A program made the translations under genes and the position numbers. A DNA stretch of 64,000 nt. It comes from Jatrophihabitans sp. (GTDB taxonomy: Bacteria > Actinomycetota > Actinomycetes > Mycobacteriales > Jatrophihabitantaceae). This document shows, piece by piece, positions 1 to 9,917 of the stretch. How positions within the stretch are numbered: position 1 is the stretch's first letter; every line of letters begins with the position of its first letter. Where the stretch lies: the NCBI GenBank assembly GCA_025927835.1, contig JAICKR010000001.1:1-64000 (forward strand). The letters are read 5' to 3'. Under the pieces are notes generated by a model. The model did not search any database and was not told the origin of the DNA. It saw only the letters and a list, made by a program, of their open reading frames with translations.

Positions 1-527
1 CGTTCCCCGACGACGATCCGCTGCCACGCTGGGTGCGGTTCGCGCGCGAGAAGGTGAAGGGGCAAGGCCTGCCGTCGCGGATCTGCTGGCTCGGGTACGG
101 CGAGCGTCACATTGCGGGTGCGGCGTTCGACGACCTCGTCGCGCGCGGCACCGTCACCGCGCCGATCGTCATCGGGCGCGACCATCTCGACTGTGGTTCG
201 GTCGCCTCGCCCTACCGCGAGACCGAGGCGATGGCCGACGGTTCGGACGCGATCGCCGACTGGCCGCTGCTCAACGCGATGGTGAACGTCGCGAGTGGCG
301 CGTCGTGGGTGTCGATCCACCACGGCGGCGGCGTCGGCATCGGCCGCTCGATCCACGCCGGGCAGGTGTGCGTCGTCGACGGCACGCCGCTGGCCGCGCA
401 GAAGGCGGAGCGGGTGCTCACCAACGACCCCGGCATGGGCGTGATCAGACACGTCGACGCCGGTTACGAGGCTGCCGAAGAGGTGGCCGCCGAGCGCGGC
501 GTGCGGGTGCCGATGGGTGAGGCGTGA
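1..527 (+). CDS. hutU: Urocanate hydratase (urocanase), C-terminal part
   Basis: Second step of histidine breakdown: adds water to urocanate to give 4-imidazolone-5-propanoate, with NAD+ acting as an electrophile in the cytoplasm. Only the last ~175 residues are in the window; the 5' end lies to the left. The conserved urocanase block [18 protein letters not shown] (with the active-site Cys) and [17 protein letters not shown] are both present. The stop overlaps the GTG of the next gene (GTGA), so the gene heads or continues a translationally coupled hut operon with an M20 hydrolase, hutF and hutI. No regulator is visible here. Identification is secure; the gene is partial only because of the window edge. 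Confidence 0.96.
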   Translation, partial: FPDDDPLPRWVRFAREKVKGQGLPSRICWLGYGERHIAGAAFDDLVARGTVTAPIVIGRDHLDCGSVASPYRETEAMADGSDAIADWPLLNAMVNVASGASWVSIHHGGGVGIGRSIHAGQVCVVDGTPLAAQKAERVLTNDPGMGVIRHVDAGYEAAEEVAAERGVRVPMGEA

Positions 528-1702
528 CTTTCGATTCCATGTGGGCCGACCTCACGCCGATCGGGCGGGACGGCCGCTCCGGTGGATACCGGCGCTTCGC
601 CTGGACGCGCGAGGATGCCGCGCTGCGCGAGTGGTTCGCCGGCGAGGCGAGTGCGCGCCGGCTGGACGTGACGCTCGACCGGGCCGGCAACCAATGGGCG
701 TGGCACGGCGATCCCGACGCGCGGCCCGGCGTGGTGATCGGTTCGCATCTCGACTCGGTGCCCGACGGCGGTGCGTTCGACGGCCCGCTCGGCGTTGTCT
801 CGGGGTTCGCCGCACTCGACGTGTTGCGCGCCGCCGGCACGCCGCCGGCGCGGCCGATCGGTGTCGTCAACTTCGGCGACGAGGAGGGCGCCCGGTTCGG
901 CGTCGCGTGCGCCGGGTCGCGGCTGCTGACCGGCGGTCTTGCACCGGACCGGGCGCGCGCCCTCACCGACGCCGACGGCACGACCTACGCCGAGGCGATG
1001 CACGCGTCCGGCATCGCGCCCGATCACCTCGGCCGTGATGACGAGGCAGTGCGTCGCATCGCCACGTACGTCGAACTGCACGTCGAACAGGGCCGCGGCC
1101 TGACTGACCTCGACCGGCCGGTTGCCGTCGGCAGCGCGATCCGCCCGCACGGCCGCTGGCGCATCGACCTGCCCGGCGAGGCGAACCACGCCGGCACGAC
1201 GCTGCTCGGCGACCGGCGCGACGCCGTGCTGGCCGCGGCCGAGGTGGTGCTCGCCGCGCGCGCAGCGGCGCAGCGCCACAACGCGCTCGCCACCTGCGGC
1301 AAGGTGCAGGTCGAGCCGAACGGCGTGAACGCGATCGCGTCGCACGTACGCGTGTGGCTCGACGCGCGCGCGGTCACCGACGAGCAGGTGCACGCCGTGG
1401 TCGCCGACGTACGCGCCGCCGCCGCCACGCTCGGCGGCACGCTCACGCAGGAGTCGTGGAGCGACGCGACGGCCTTCGCCGATGCGCACCGCGTCGCCGC
1501 GCTGCTCGACGACGCACCGGTGCTCGACACCGGCGCCGGGCACGACGCGGGCATCCTTGCCGCGGCGGGCATCCCGGCACTGATGCTCTTCGTCCGCAAT
1601 CCGACGGGGGTGTCGCACTCACCGGCCGAACACGCCGAGCGGGACGACTGCCTGGCCGGCGTCGACGCACTGACCACCGTCGTGGCGAGCCTGGCGCGAT
1701 GA
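524..1702 (+). CDS. M20-family amidohydrolase (allantoate amidohydrolase/carbamoylase-like) in the hut operon
   Basis: 392-residue dinuclear-metal amidohydrolase of the allantoate amidohydrolase/N-carbamoyl-amino-acid hydrolase branch of peptidase family M20. Visible metal and catalytic elements: [11 protein letters not shown] (H75), the following Asp (D86), the EE pair in [10 protein letters not shown] (E120-E121), HVEQGR (H186), the dimerisation-domain motif GEANHAG and a C-terminal GVSHSPAEH. Automatic naming would say allantoate amidohydrolase. However, it overlaps hutU (GTGA) and hutF (ATGA), and HutF yields N-formyl-L-glutamate. A role removing the formyl group, in place of a HutG deformylase, fits the context better. 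That role is inference from position; family membership is clear. Confidence 0.88.
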   Translation: MTFDSMWADLTPIGRDGRSGGYRRFAWTREDAALREWFAGEASARRLDVTLDRAGNQWAWHGDPDARPGVVIGSHLDSVPDGGAFDGPLGVVSGFAALDVLRAAGTPPARPIGVVNFGDEEGARFGVACAGSRLLTGGLAPDRARALTDADGTTYAEAMHASGIAPDHLGRDDEAVRRIATYVELHVEQGRGLTDLDRPVAVGSAIRPHGRWRIDLPGEANHAGTTLLGDRRDAVLAAAEVVLAARAAAQRHNALATCGKVQVEPNGVNAIASHVRVWLDARAVTDEQVHAVVADVRAAAATLGGTLTQESWSDATAFADAHRVAALLDDAPVLDTGAGHDAGILAAAGIPALMLFVRNPTGVSHSPAEHAERDDCLAGVDALTTVVASLAR

Positions 1703-3015
1703 CGCGCTGGTTCGCCGAGCACGCGTGGTTGCCGGGCGGCCCCGCTGGCAACGTGCTGCTCGACGCCGCGGACGGCCGGTTCACCGGCGTCCGGCCCGAC
1801 GCCGCACCCGACGGCGACGCGACCCGGTTGCCCGGCCTGGTGTTGCCCGGACTCGCCAACTGCCACAGCCACGCGTTCCATCGCGCTCTGCGCGGCCGCA
1901 CCCAGGGTGGCGGCGGCACGTTCTGGACCTGGCGTGAGCAGATGTACGCGCTCGCCGCGCGCCTCGACCCGGATCGCTACCTCGAGCTGGCTCGTGCCGC
2001 CTACGCCGAGATGGCGCTGGCCGGCATCACCGCGGTGGGGGAGTTCCACTACCTGCATCACGACCCGTCCGGCGCGCCGTACGCGGAGCCGAACGCGATG
2101 GGCCGAGCGCTGGGCCAGGCGGCCGCCGACGCGGGCATCCGGCTGACCCTGCTCGACGCCTGCTACCTCGCCGGCGGTCTCGGCGCCGACGGGCACCGCC
2201 CGCTCGACGACGTGCAGCGCCGCTTCGCCGACCGTGACGTCGATGCGTGGGCTGCGCGGGTCGAGTTGCTCGACGCAGACGCCAACACCCGCATCGGGGC
2301 CGCGATCCACTCGGTGCGAGCGGTTCCGCGCACGGCGTTCGCCGCCGTGCGTGCGGTCGCCGGTGACCGCCCGCTGCACGCGCATGTGTCGGAGCAGGTC
2401 GCCGAGAACGACGCGTGCGTAGCGCACTACGGCATGACGCCGACGGCGCTGCTCGACGACGCCGGCGTGCTGGGGCCGAGTACCACCGCGGTGCACGCCA
2501 CCCATCTCACGGACGCGGACATCGCGCACCTCGGCAGGTCGGCAGCCACGGTGTGCCTCTGCCCGACAACGGAACGCGACCTCGGCGACGGCATCGGGCC
2601 GGCGCGGGCACTTGCCGACGCGGGGGTGCCGCTGTCGCTGGGCACCGACCAGCATGCGGTGATCGACCTGTTCGAGGAACTGCGCGGCGTCGAGCTGGAC
2701 GAGCGACTGCAGGCGCAGCAGCGCGGCCGGTTCCGACCGGGCGACCTGGTCGCGATGCTCGGCGGGCACGGCAGCATCGGCTGGTCGGACGCAGGCCGGC
2801 TCGAGGTGGGCGCGCGCGCCGACCTCGTCGCGGTGCGTCTCGACTCCGTGCGCACCGCGGGCAGCGCAGCCGAGCAGGCGATCTACGCAGCGACCGCGGC
2901 CGACGTCGACACCGTCATCGTCGACGGCCGGACGGTGGTCAGCGGCGGCGCGCACGTCCTCGGCGACGTCGGCCGGTTGCTGCAGACCGGAATCGAGGCG
3001 GCATGGCGCGACTGA
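1699..3015 (+). CDS. hutF: Formimidoylglutamate deiminase
   Basis: Amidohydrolase-superfamily enzyme converting N-formimidoyl-L-glutamate to N-formyl-L-glutamate plus ammonia, the defining step of the five-step histidine pathway. 438 residues. The metal-binding NCHSHAFHR motif lies at residues 54-62 (H56, H58), followed by [15 protein letters not shown], a VHATHL motif and the late Asp in [16 protein letters not shown], all typical of HutF. The ATG overlaps the preceding stop (ATGA), and the end overlaps the start of hutI by 13 bases, so the four genes should be translated as a unit. The alternative, a guanine-deaminase-like enzyme, is less likely given the HutF-specific length and neighbours. 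Confidence 0.94.
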   Translation: MTRWFAEHAWLPGGPAGNVLLDAADGRFTGVRPDAAPDGDATRLPGLVLPGLANCHSHAFHRALRGRTQGGGGTFWTWREQMYALAARLDPDRYLELARAAYAEMALAGITAVGEFHYLHHDPSGAPYAEPNAMGRALGQAAADAGIRLTLLDACYLAGGLGADGHRPLDDVQRRFADRDVDAWAARVELLDADANTRIGAAIHSVRAVPRTAFAAVRAVAGDRPLHAHVSEQVAENDACVAHYGMTPTALLDDAGVLGPSTTAVHATHLTDADIAHLGRSAATVCLCPTTERDLGDGIGPARALADAGVPLSLGTDQHAVIDLFEELRGVELDERLQAQQRGRFRPGDLVAMLGGHGSIGWSDAGRLEVGARADLVAVRLDSVRTAGSAAEQAIYAATAADVDTVIVDGRTVVSGGAHVLGDVGRLLQTGIEAAWRD

Positions 3016-4160
3016 TCTCCGGCATCGCCGAACTCGTGACGAACGATCCCGCGGTGGACGGCACCGCCCTCGGCATCCGCCGCGATGCCGCCGTCGTGAT
3101 CGAGCACGGGCTCGTCGCATGGGTTGGCTCGACCCGCGACGCACCGCCGGCCGACACGCACGTCGACGCGGCCGGTCGCGCGGTCGTCCCCGGCTTCGTC
3201 GACTCGCACACCCATCTCGCGTTCGCCGGCGACCGGGCCGCCGAGTACGCCGCACGGATGGCGGGCAGCCGTTACGACGGCGGCGGCATCGCCGCCACGG
3301 TCGCCGCGACCCGGGCCGCGCCCGACGACGAACTGCGTGCGCTGCTGCGGCAACGGCGCGCCGAACTGCGGGCGCAGGGCAGCACGACCGTCGAGATCAA
3401 GAGCGGCTACGGCCTCGACGTGGAGCAGGAGTCACGTCTGCTGCGCCTCGCCCGCGAGGTCACCGACGAGACCACGTTCCTCGGCGCGCATGTCGTCCCG
3501 CCGGGCATCGACCGCGACGACTACCTGCGCAGCGTGACCGGCGACATGCTCGACGCCTGCGCCCCGTACGCGCGCTGGATCGACGTGTTCTGCGAGCCGG
3601 CCAGCCCGCACGCCTTCGATCTGGACGAGTCGCGCGCCGTGCTCGTCGCCGGACGGGCCACGGGGCTCGGACTGCGGGTGCACGGCAACCAACTCGCGCC
3701 GGGCCCGGGGGTTCAGCTCGCCGTCGAATTCGATGCAGCGAGCGTCGACCACTGCACCTATCTGAGCGCGGCCGACGTCGATGCGCTCGTGGCGGGCGGC
3801 ACGGTCGCGACCCTGCTGCCCGGCGTCGAGTTCTCCACCCGCTCGCCGTACCCGGACGCGCGGCGGCTGCTCGACGCAGGTGTGACGGTGGCGTTGGCCA
3901 CCGACTGCAACCCCGGCACCAGCTACACGTCGTCGATGCCGTTCGTCATCGCGCTCGCCGTGCGCGAGCTGCACATGACCCCGGCCGAGGCGCTGTGGGC
4001 AGCGACCGCAGGTGGCGCGCAGGCGCTGCGCCGCACCGAGGTCGGGCGGGTGACCGCCGGTGCACCGGCCGACCTCGCGATGCTGGACGCACCGAGCTAC
4101 CTGCACCTGGCCTACCGGCCGGGCATGTCGCTCGCCCACGCGTTGGACACCGCGGACTGA
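3003..4160 (+). CDS. hutI: Imidazolonepropionase
   Basis: Hydrolyses 4-imidazolone-5-propanoate to N-formimidoyl-L-glutamate, the step between HutU and HutF. 385 residues of the amidohydrolase superfamily: metal motif [12 protein letters not shown] (H69, H71), substrate-loop [22 protein letters not shown] and the catalytic Asp region [15 protein letters not shown], all standard for HutI. The ATG lies inside the end of hutF (13-base overlap). Its last 49 bases overlap the end of the convergent AlkZ-like gene. It is the last gene of the hut operon in this direction; hutH is not in the window. Confidence 0.95.
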   Translation: MARLISGIAELVTNDPAVDGTALGIRRDAAVVIEHGLVAWVGSTRDAPPADTHVDAAGRAVVPGFVDSHTHLAFAGDRAAEYAARMAGSRYDGGGIAATVAATRAAPDDELRALLRQRRAELRAQGSTTVEIKSGYGLDVEQESRLLRLAREVTDETTFLGAHVVPPGIDRDDYLRSVTGDMLDACAPYARWIDVFCEPASPHAFDLDESRAVLVAGRATGLGLRVHGNQLAPGPGVQLAVEFDAASVDHCTYLSAADVDALVAGGTVATLLPGVEFSTRSPYPDARRLLDAGVTVALATDCNPGTSYTSSMPFVIALAVRELHMTPAEALWAATAGGAQALRRTEVGRVTAGAPADLAMLDAPSYLHLAYRPGMSLAHALDTAD

Positions 4161-5206
4161 TCGAACGTGAGCTCGCGGTCGAGGTAACGGCCGACGTCGG
4201 CGACCTCGGCCTCGACATCTCGCCACACCTGTCGTGGCCACGGGTCGAAGGGCGTGCAGGTGACCTCGCCGCGCTGCCGGTCGAGGCGCCAGGTGCCGAT
4301 GGCACGGCCGTCGCGCAGCACCACGGGATAGATCATCCCGCCCTGATAGACGTGCGGCACGTAGGCGGCCTCGATGGTGGCCGAGCGGTCACGGTGGCCC
4401 AGCACGTAGTTGTCGAAGGCCGGCGCGAGCCGCACACCGCGCCCGTGCGCTGCCTCGCCCAGCCGGTAGCCGGTACGGCCGCCGAGATCGACCTCGCTGA
4501 GCTCGTCGCGGATCAGCTGCACGGCGCGAGCGCCGGGCAGGCCGGCCCAGGTCGTGAAGTCGACGGCGGTGGCGGGGGAGTAGGCGGCGAAATAGCGCCG
4601 TGCCAGTTCGGCGAGCGCGGCGTCGCCTTCGGGACCGTCCGGCACGTCGGGCAGCCAGTCGTCGATCAGCACGAACGTGCTGTCGCGCCCGCGATCGGGA
4701 CCGCGGCAGATGAGTCCGATGACGCTCGCGTAGACCACCGCATGCGTGGCCGCCTGCGGATCGGGGCTGTCGAGGGTGACGCCGCGCGCCGCCAGCTCCT
4801 CCCGGATCTCGCGGCGCGTCCGCGGCCCGTCGGCCAGCAGCTGCGGCAGCGCCGCCACTGCCGCATCGAGCACCTCGTCGGTGAGCCCGAGCTGGCGCCA
4901 GCGGGTGCGGTACTTGCGCACCACCGTCGGACCGATGAGCCGCACCAGCCAGCGCAGGTCGGCGGCTGCGACGAGGTGGATGGTGCCGCGCATCAGCCAG
5001 GTGCGCACGATGCTGCGCTCGTCGTTCAGCGCGCGCAGCACATCGGCATCGGTCACGCCTGCGGCTCGGGCGCGGATGCCGAGCCGCGCGGCGAGGTTGT
5101 CCTGCGCCTGGACCGCCGTCGTGCGCGCCGCCGCCTCGACCGGAGACGTGCACGGGCGGTCAGCCAGGGCGTGCCGTGCAAAGCGTTCCGCAGCGATCTG
5201 TGCCAT
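4112..5206 (-). CDS. AlkZ-like DNA glycosylase (HTH_42, winged-helix)
   Basis: 364-residue protein of the winged-helix HTH_42 (AlkZ/YcaQ) superfamily, whose characterised members are DNA glycosylases that unhook interstrand crosslinks or remove bulky alkylated bases. The N-terminal part carries VQAQD (Q33 and Q35), matching the QxQ catalytic motif of Streptomyces AlkZ rather than the QxD of Escherichia coli Yca[12 protein letters not shown], typical of the family, follows at about residue 60. Start chosen at the ATG giving [10 protein letters not shown]; an ATG 39 bases upstream (to 5245) is possible. It diverges from the LmeA-like gene over a very short gap. Activity on a particular lesion is inference. 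Confidence 0.8.
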   Translation of the reverse strand: MAQIAAERFARHALADRPCTSPVEAAARTTAVQAQDNLAARLGIRARAAGVTDADVLRALNDERSIVRTWLMRGTIHLVAAADLRWLVRLIGPTVVRKYRTRWRQLGLTDEVLDAAVAALPQLLADGPRTRREIREELAARGVTLDSPDPQAATHAVVYASVIGLICRGPDRGRDSTFVLIDDWLPDVPDGPEGDAALAELARRYFAAYSPATAVDFTTWAGLPGARAVQLIRDELSEVDLGGRTGYRLGEAAHGRGVRLAPAFDNYVLGHRDRSATIEAAYVPHVYQGGMIYPVVLRDGRAIGTWRLDRQRGEVTCTPFDPWPRQVWRDVEAEVADVGRYLDRELTFDQSAVSNAWASDMPGR

Positions 5207-5259
5207 CGAGCTCACGGCACGCAGTCTGCCCGCAGCCACCGACATGTTTGGATCGATTG

Positions 5260-5946
5260 ATGAGCACCCGGGCGTGGCGCAACCTGGCCATCACGCTCGT
5301 CGTCCTGCTCGCGCTACTCGTCGCCGCCGATCGAGTCGGCGTAGTCGTCGCCGAACGTGTGGCCGGCAACACCATCAAGTCGTCACAGGACCTGCCGACC
5401 AGACCGGACGTCGATGTCGCGGGCTTCCCGTTCCTCACCCAGTTCGCGACCGGCAAGTACGACAAGGTGACGGTCACCGCACACAACGTGCCGATCGCGC
5501 GCACCAAGCTCATCCTCTCGCGCGTGCGCGTCGTCCTGCGCAAGCTGACCCTCTCGCGCGACTTCTCCAGCGTGTTCGCCAAGACCGCGACCGCCACCGC
5601 GCTGATCGGCTTCGACAACCTCAGCCAGGCACTCGGGGCGACGGTCGGCTACGACAGCAGCGGCCGGGTGAAGATCACCAAGTCGATCACAATCGCCGGC
5701 ACCTCGGTCACCGGCACGCTGCGCACCAGGCCGCAGCTCGTCGACGGCGCGCTCGGGTTCGCCGACACCACGGTCAACAACGCGGGCGCGCTCGGTCAGG
5801 CCGTCATCGACGCGCTCGATAACGTCGTGCACCTGACCATCCCGCTGGGTGGCATCCCGTTCAAGATCCGGGTGCAGAGCCTGCGCGTGGACGCGACCGG
5901 CGTGGTGATCGCCCTCATCGGGCACGACGTGTCCTATACGAACTGA
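5260..5946 (+). CDS. LmeA-like phospholipid-binding protein (DUF2993)
   Basis: 228 residues: a short basic N-terminus, one hydrophobic helix (about residues 6-26, AITLVVLLALLVAA), then a mostly beta extracytoplasmic domain of the DUF2993 family. LmeA, the studied mycobacterial member, sits in the cell envelope and supports lipomannan mannan elongation; family members are thought to bind phospholipids. DUF2993 traits seen here are the DVAGFPFLTQ segment near residue 45 and GIPFKIRVQSLRV near the C-terminus. It stands alone and is followed after 6 bases by the convergent stop of the kinase gene. Family call is good; any lipomannan role is extrapolation. Confidence 0.8.
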   Translation: MSTRAWRNLAITLVVLLALLVAADRVGVVVAERVAGNTIKSSQDLPTRPDVDVAGFPFLTQFATGKYDKVTVTAHNVPIARTKLILSRVRVVLRKLTLSRDFSSVFAKTATATALIGFDNLSQALGATVGYDSSGRVKITKSITIAGTSVTGTLRTRPQLVDGALGFADTTVNNAGALGQAVIDALDNVVHLTIPLGGIPFKIRVQSLRVDATGVVIALIGHDVSYTN

Positions 5947-5952
5947 GGCGCG

Positions 5953-6825
5953 CTACCGCACCGGCGCCGGCCGCGCGCCCGGACGCGCAACCGCCCGCGC
6001 CCCGAACTCGACCGCAGTGCGCAACCGCGCCGCGACGTCGCCCGAGGTCGCGAGGAAGCCCGCGGCGAACGCGTCACCCGCGCCGGTGGTGTCGACAACC
6101 TCGGCCGGCACGCCGGGCACCGAAACCACGTCGCTCCCGTCCGACCACACCGCGCCGGCCGGCCCGTCCTTCACCACTGCCGCGCCGCAGCGCCGGCCGA
6201 GCGCCAGCGCCGCCGACTCCGCGTCGGTGTGTCCGGACAGCACGAATGCCTCGTCGATGTTGGGCAGCAGCAGGACGTCGGCACCGAGCCAGCCGAAGAA
6301 CGTCCCGGTTCCGGCAGCGGCGAGCGGTGCGGCCGAGGCCGGGTCGACCGCGATCGACCAGCCGCGCTCGCGGGCAGCGGCCAGGGCCGCCAGCGCCGAG
6401 GGGCGCGAGCCGCTGTTGAGCAGTGCGTACCCCGACACGTACAGCCAGTCCGCGGCCTCCGGCAGTGCGGCAACGTCGAGCGGGGCGTCGTTGGCGCCTG
6501 CGGAAGGCACCATCGTCCGCTCACCGGACGGGTCGACGAGGACGATGCACGCACCGGTCGAGCGTTGCGGATCGCTCTCGACCCGCGCATCCACTCCTGC
6601 CGCGGTCAGCTCCGCCACCGCCTGCCGGCCCAGTGCGTCCGCACCGACCCGGCCGACGAAGGCCGCCGTCACGCCGGCCGCAGCCGCCCAGGCGGCGACA
6701 TTCGCGGCGGCGCCGCCGCCGTAACCGGTCACCGGCGCCGGCGTGTCCGAGCCCACCGCGAGCGGCCCGGGCAGCAGCGCGAGCACGTCGACCATCAGGT
6801 CGCCGAGGCAGACGATGCGGGTCAC
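5953..6825 (-). CDS. PfkB-family sugar/nucleoside kinase (pseudouridine kinase-like)
   Basis: 290-residue ribokinase-like kinase. The N-terminal GDLMVDV, the GGGAAANVAAW substrate-binding segment (PfkB signature 1) and the C-terminal DTTGAGDAFAAGF with the catalytic Asp and anion hole (signature 2) are all present. The GTG start overlaps the stop of the psuG homologue (GTGA), so the two are coupled. In classic pseudouridine salvage PsuK phosphorylates pseudouridine and PsuG cleaves it. Here both follow a transporter gene behind a TPP riboswitch, so the substrate may instead be a thiamin precursor such as hydroxymethylpyrimidine or hydroxyethylthiazole. Fold is certain; substrate is open. Confidence 0.85.
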   Translation of the reverse strand: MTRIVCLGDLMVDVLALLPGPLAVGSDTPAPVTGYGGGAAANVAAWAAAAGVTAAFVGRVGADALGRQAVAELTAAGVDARVESDPQRSTGACIVLVDPSGERTMVPSAGANDAPLDVAALPEAADWLYVSGYALLNSGSRPSALAALAAARERGWSIAVDPASAAPLAAAGTGTFFGWLGADVLLLPNIDEAFVLSGHTDAESAALALGRRCGAAVVKDGPAGAVWSDGSDVVSVPGVPAEVVDTTGAGDAFAAGFLATSGDVAARLRTAVEFGARAVARPGARPAPVR

Positions 6826-7724
6826 CGCGCGCAGTACGCGGCCGCCACCTCACCGGCGAGCCGGGCGTTCGAACGCACCAGCGCCACGTTCGCGGTGAGC
6901 GAGGCGCCCTGCGTCTCGCGGTGGAAGAACTCGAGCAGGAACGGCGTGACGTCCTTGCCCTGCACCCCGGCCTGCTCGGCGGCGGCGAGCCCGGCCTGCA
7001 GCGTGCGGTCGTGCGCGTCGCGGTCGAGCTCGTCCGGCGCGTCGATCGGGTTCGCGAGCACCAGCCCGTAGAACGCGGTGCCCAGGCCCTCCTGCGCACG
7101 CAGGATCGCGGCGACGTACTGCGGGCTCGGCGCGATCCAGTACAGCGGGTGCCCGGAGTCGCGCAGGTAGAAGCCGGGGAAGCGGTCGGTGCGGTAGCCG
7201 ACGACGCCGACGTTGAGCGTCTCGAGCCGCGCGAGGGTTGCGCCGACCTCGAGGATCGGCGTCACGCCGGAGCAGACGACGAGCACGGGCGTGCGCGAGA
7301 GCGTCACGAGATCGGCCGACTCGTCCCAGGAATCCTTCGCGCCGCGGTGCACCCCACCGATGCCGCCGGTGGCGAACACCCGGATGCCGGCGCGCGCGGC
7401 CAGGTGGATGGACGAGGCGACTGTGGTGGCCCCGACGCCGCCATATGCGGCGATCATCGCGATGTCGCGCACGCTGACCTTGGTCACGGACGGGTTGGTG
7501 GCGACCCGCTCGAGCGCGGCGTCGTCGAGCCCGATGCGCGGCTGGCCGTCGATCATCGCGATGGTCGCGGGCACCGCGCCGCCGGCCCGCACCGCGTCCT
7601 CGATCTCGCGGGCGATGCGCAGGTTGTCCGGCCGCGGCAGGCCGTGGCTGATGATCGTGCTCTCCAGGGCCACGACAGGACGGTGCTCGGCGAGCGCCGC
7701 GGCAACCTCCGGGTGGATCAGCAC
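6822..7724 (-). CDS. PsuG-family (pseudouridine-5'-phosphate glycosidase-like) protein, catalytic Lys replaced
   Basis: 300 residues, full length for PsuG, which splits pseudouridine 5'-phosphate into uracil and ribose 5-phosphate through a lysine Schiff base. Seen: ALESTIISHG (E21), TKVSVRD (K82), FATGGIGGVHRGA (H126), ESADL (D138) and ANVALVRSNARL near the C-terminus. With a constant offset of about 11 these fit E. coli PsuG E31, K93, H137, D149 and N289, from memory. The position of the Schiff-base Lys166 is T155 in CSGVTPILEV. GTG start preceded by AAAGGA; it overlaps cytX by 7 bases and the kinase by 4. The sequence and TPP-controlled context suggest a changed reaction, perhaps in thiamin salvage. 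True pseudouridine salvage is doubtful. Confidence 0.83.
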   Translation of the reverse strand: MLIHPEVAAALAEHRPVVALESTIISHGLPRPDNLRIAREIEDAVRAGGAVPATIAMIDGQPRIGLDDAALERVATNPSVTKVSVRDIAMIAAYGGVGATTVASSIHLAARAGIRVFATGGIGGVHRGAKDSWDESADLVTLSRTPVLVVCSGVTPILEVGATLARLETLNVGVVGYRTDRFPGFYLRDSGHPLYWIAPSPQYVAAILRAQEGLGTAFYGLVLANPIDAPDELDRDAHDRTLQAGLAAAEQAGVQGKDVTPFLLEFFHRETQGASLTANVALVRSNARLAGEVAAAYCAR

Positions 7725-9049
7725 GCGGGTTCCTTTCGTCGACGTAGCAGGCCGACCGGCACGGTCGCGATGGCGGCAACCGCGAACGACACTAGCGAGG
7801 CACTCATCCAGCTCGTCGGAGTGAAACGCAGCCAGTCGTCGATGTGTCCCCACATCCGGGCCCACCAGGACACGTACCCGGGGTTGAGCAGCTGGTAGGC
7901 GACGAAGCCCAAGACCCAGGGCAGCAGCATCACCCAGCGCTGCGGGGCGTGGGCACTGACGTCCCAGATCCGGCGCGAGATCACGAAGTAGTCCATCGCG
8001 AAGACGCCGAACAGGGGCACGAACACCGAGCCGATGAGCACCAGGAAGTTCTGGTAGTCGTTCACCGAGAACGCGAGCGCGAAGACGGTGGCGAGGGTGC
8101 CGATGACGACGGCGAGCAGCCGCCGGTCCCACCGCGGGCGCAGGTTCTGGGTCGAGACCGCGGCCGAATACGTGTCGACGAAGGACTGGTCGATCTCGCG
8201 GATCGCCAGCACGGCGAACGCGATGGTCCCGGCGGGCACCGCCATGAACGCCGCGAACATGTCGTGGTTGGTGCCGCTCTTGGCGACGGTGAGCAGTGCG
8301 ACGAGGCCGATGCCGTAACACGCGATCTGGGTGATCGAGTAGCCGACGAACGAGCCGACGACGGTGTCGCGCACGGTGCGCGAGTGCCGGGTGTAGTCCG
8401 AGGCGACCGGCACCCACGAGACGCTGACGGCGATCACCGAGTCGACCGCGATCCAGAAGCCGTGCCAGCTGCCGCTGCCGAAGCCGGGCAGCGGGTTGCG
8501 CAGCAGCTGGATGCCCAGATAGACGAGCGCGACGATGACCGCGACGGTGACGTAGCGGCGCAGCGTCCTGATCCAGCTCAGCGGGTAGAGCGCGAGGCCC
8601 GTCGTGATGGCTCCGCCGATGAGGACGTACACCCAGCGCGGGATGCCGCCGGCGAGCTGATGCATCGCGGTGCTGATGATGACGAGCTCGAAGGTCGTCC
8701 ACCCCAGCAGCTGGACGACGTTGAGCACGGTCGGCAGCCAGGACAGCTTGGCGCCGAACAACCCGCGCAGCAGCACCATCGCCGGCGCACCGGTCTCGGT
8801 GCCGGGCACTGCGGCGGCCGAGACGGCGGCGGTGCCGAGGACGGTGCCGACGACGATCGCAGCCAGCGCCGCCGCGATCGACAGCGTGGTGTCCTTGAGC
8901 GGGTAGAGCACGTACAGCGCGCCGGTGAAGCCCAGCAGGCTGACGCCGAGATTGCCCCACAGGCCGAGCTGGTCGACGAGGCGCAGTGCGCGTGGGGGCG
9001 GTTCCTCGAGGGTGAGCGGAGCCTCGGCGCGGTCGAGTGTTGCGGTCAT
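7718..9049 (-). CDS. cytX: NCS1 transporter, CytX type (predicted thiamin-precursor importer)
   Basis: 443-residue inner-membrane transporter of the nucleobase-cation-symport-1 family with about 12 hydrophobic segments. Family traits include a soluble N-terminus ending in LVDQLGLWGNLGVS, an AVPGTETGAPAMVLLRGLFG segment near residue 80 and VSWVPVASDYTRHSR near 210. The relatives are cytosine permease CodB and CytX. The gene sits directly behind a TPP riboswitch whose 3' end contains the ribosome-binding site (AGGGAG before ATG). That control is the usual mark of CytX, predicted to import hydroxymethylpyrimidine. It overlaps the psuG homologue. Substrate is inferred from regulation, not seen in the protein. 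Confidence 0.85.
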   Translation of the reverse strand: MTATLDRAEAPLTLEEPPPRALRLVDQLGLWGNLGVSLLGFTGALYVLYPLKDTTLSIAAALAAIVVGTVLGTAAVSAAAVPGTETGAPAMVLLRGLFGAKLSWLPTVLNVVQLLGWTTFELVIISTAMHQLAGGIPRWVYVLIGGAITTGLALYPLSWIRTLRRYVTVAVIVALVYLGIQLLRNPLPGFGSGSWHGFWIAVDSVIAVSVSWVPVASDYTRHSRTVRDTVVGSFVGYSITQIACYGIGLVALLTVAKSGTNHDMFAAFMAVPAGTIAFAVLAIREIDQSFVDTYSAAVSTQNLRPRWDRRLLAVVIGTLATVFALAFSVNDYQNFLVLIGSVFVPLFGVFAMDYFVISRRIWDVSAHAPQRWVMLLPWVLGFVAYQLLNPGYVSWWARMWGHIDDWLRFTPTSWMSASLVSFAVAAIATVPVGLLRRRKEPAC

Positions 9050-9132
9050 GGTTTCTCCCTGGCCGGCATTACCCGGCGGGTCAGGCGGTCGGCCGTGTCG
9101 GCCCTCTCAGCCCTGCACGCAGAGCTCCCGCG
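9050..9132 (-). promoter_or_regulatory. TPP riboswitch upstream of cytX
   Basis: Reading the minus strand, the leader has GGGAGCTC, GGGCTGAGAGGG (core CTGAGA), a short variable hairpin, GCCTGACCC and CCGGGTAATGCCGG, the ordered conserved blocks of the THI-box. The 3' helix runs into CAGGGAGAAACC immediately before the ATG. The Shine-Dalgarno is therefore part of, or right beside, the ligand-responsive helix, which suggests control of translation initiation. It would repress cytX and the two genes behind it when thiamin pyrophosphate is plentiful. It begins only about 10 bases past the thiG stop. Confidence 0.92.
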
Positions 9133-9140
9133 GATGGGTC

Positions 9141-9917
<777 letters not shown>

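Noticed and set aside
464-1618. Long minus-strand open frame across the M20 gene
   Set aside because: Composition is Arg/His/Gly-rich without any family motif; it is the opposite-strand shadow of a gene with clear metal-site motifs.
524-1702. Allantoin/purine catabolism role for the M20 enzyme
   Set aside because: No other allantoin genes are present; the gene is embedded in the hut operon by overlaps on both sides.
6822-7724. Plain annotation as pseudouridine-5'-phosphate glycosidase
   Set aside because: The Schiff-base lysine position is threonine and the operon is TPP-controlled, so the standard activity should not be assumed.
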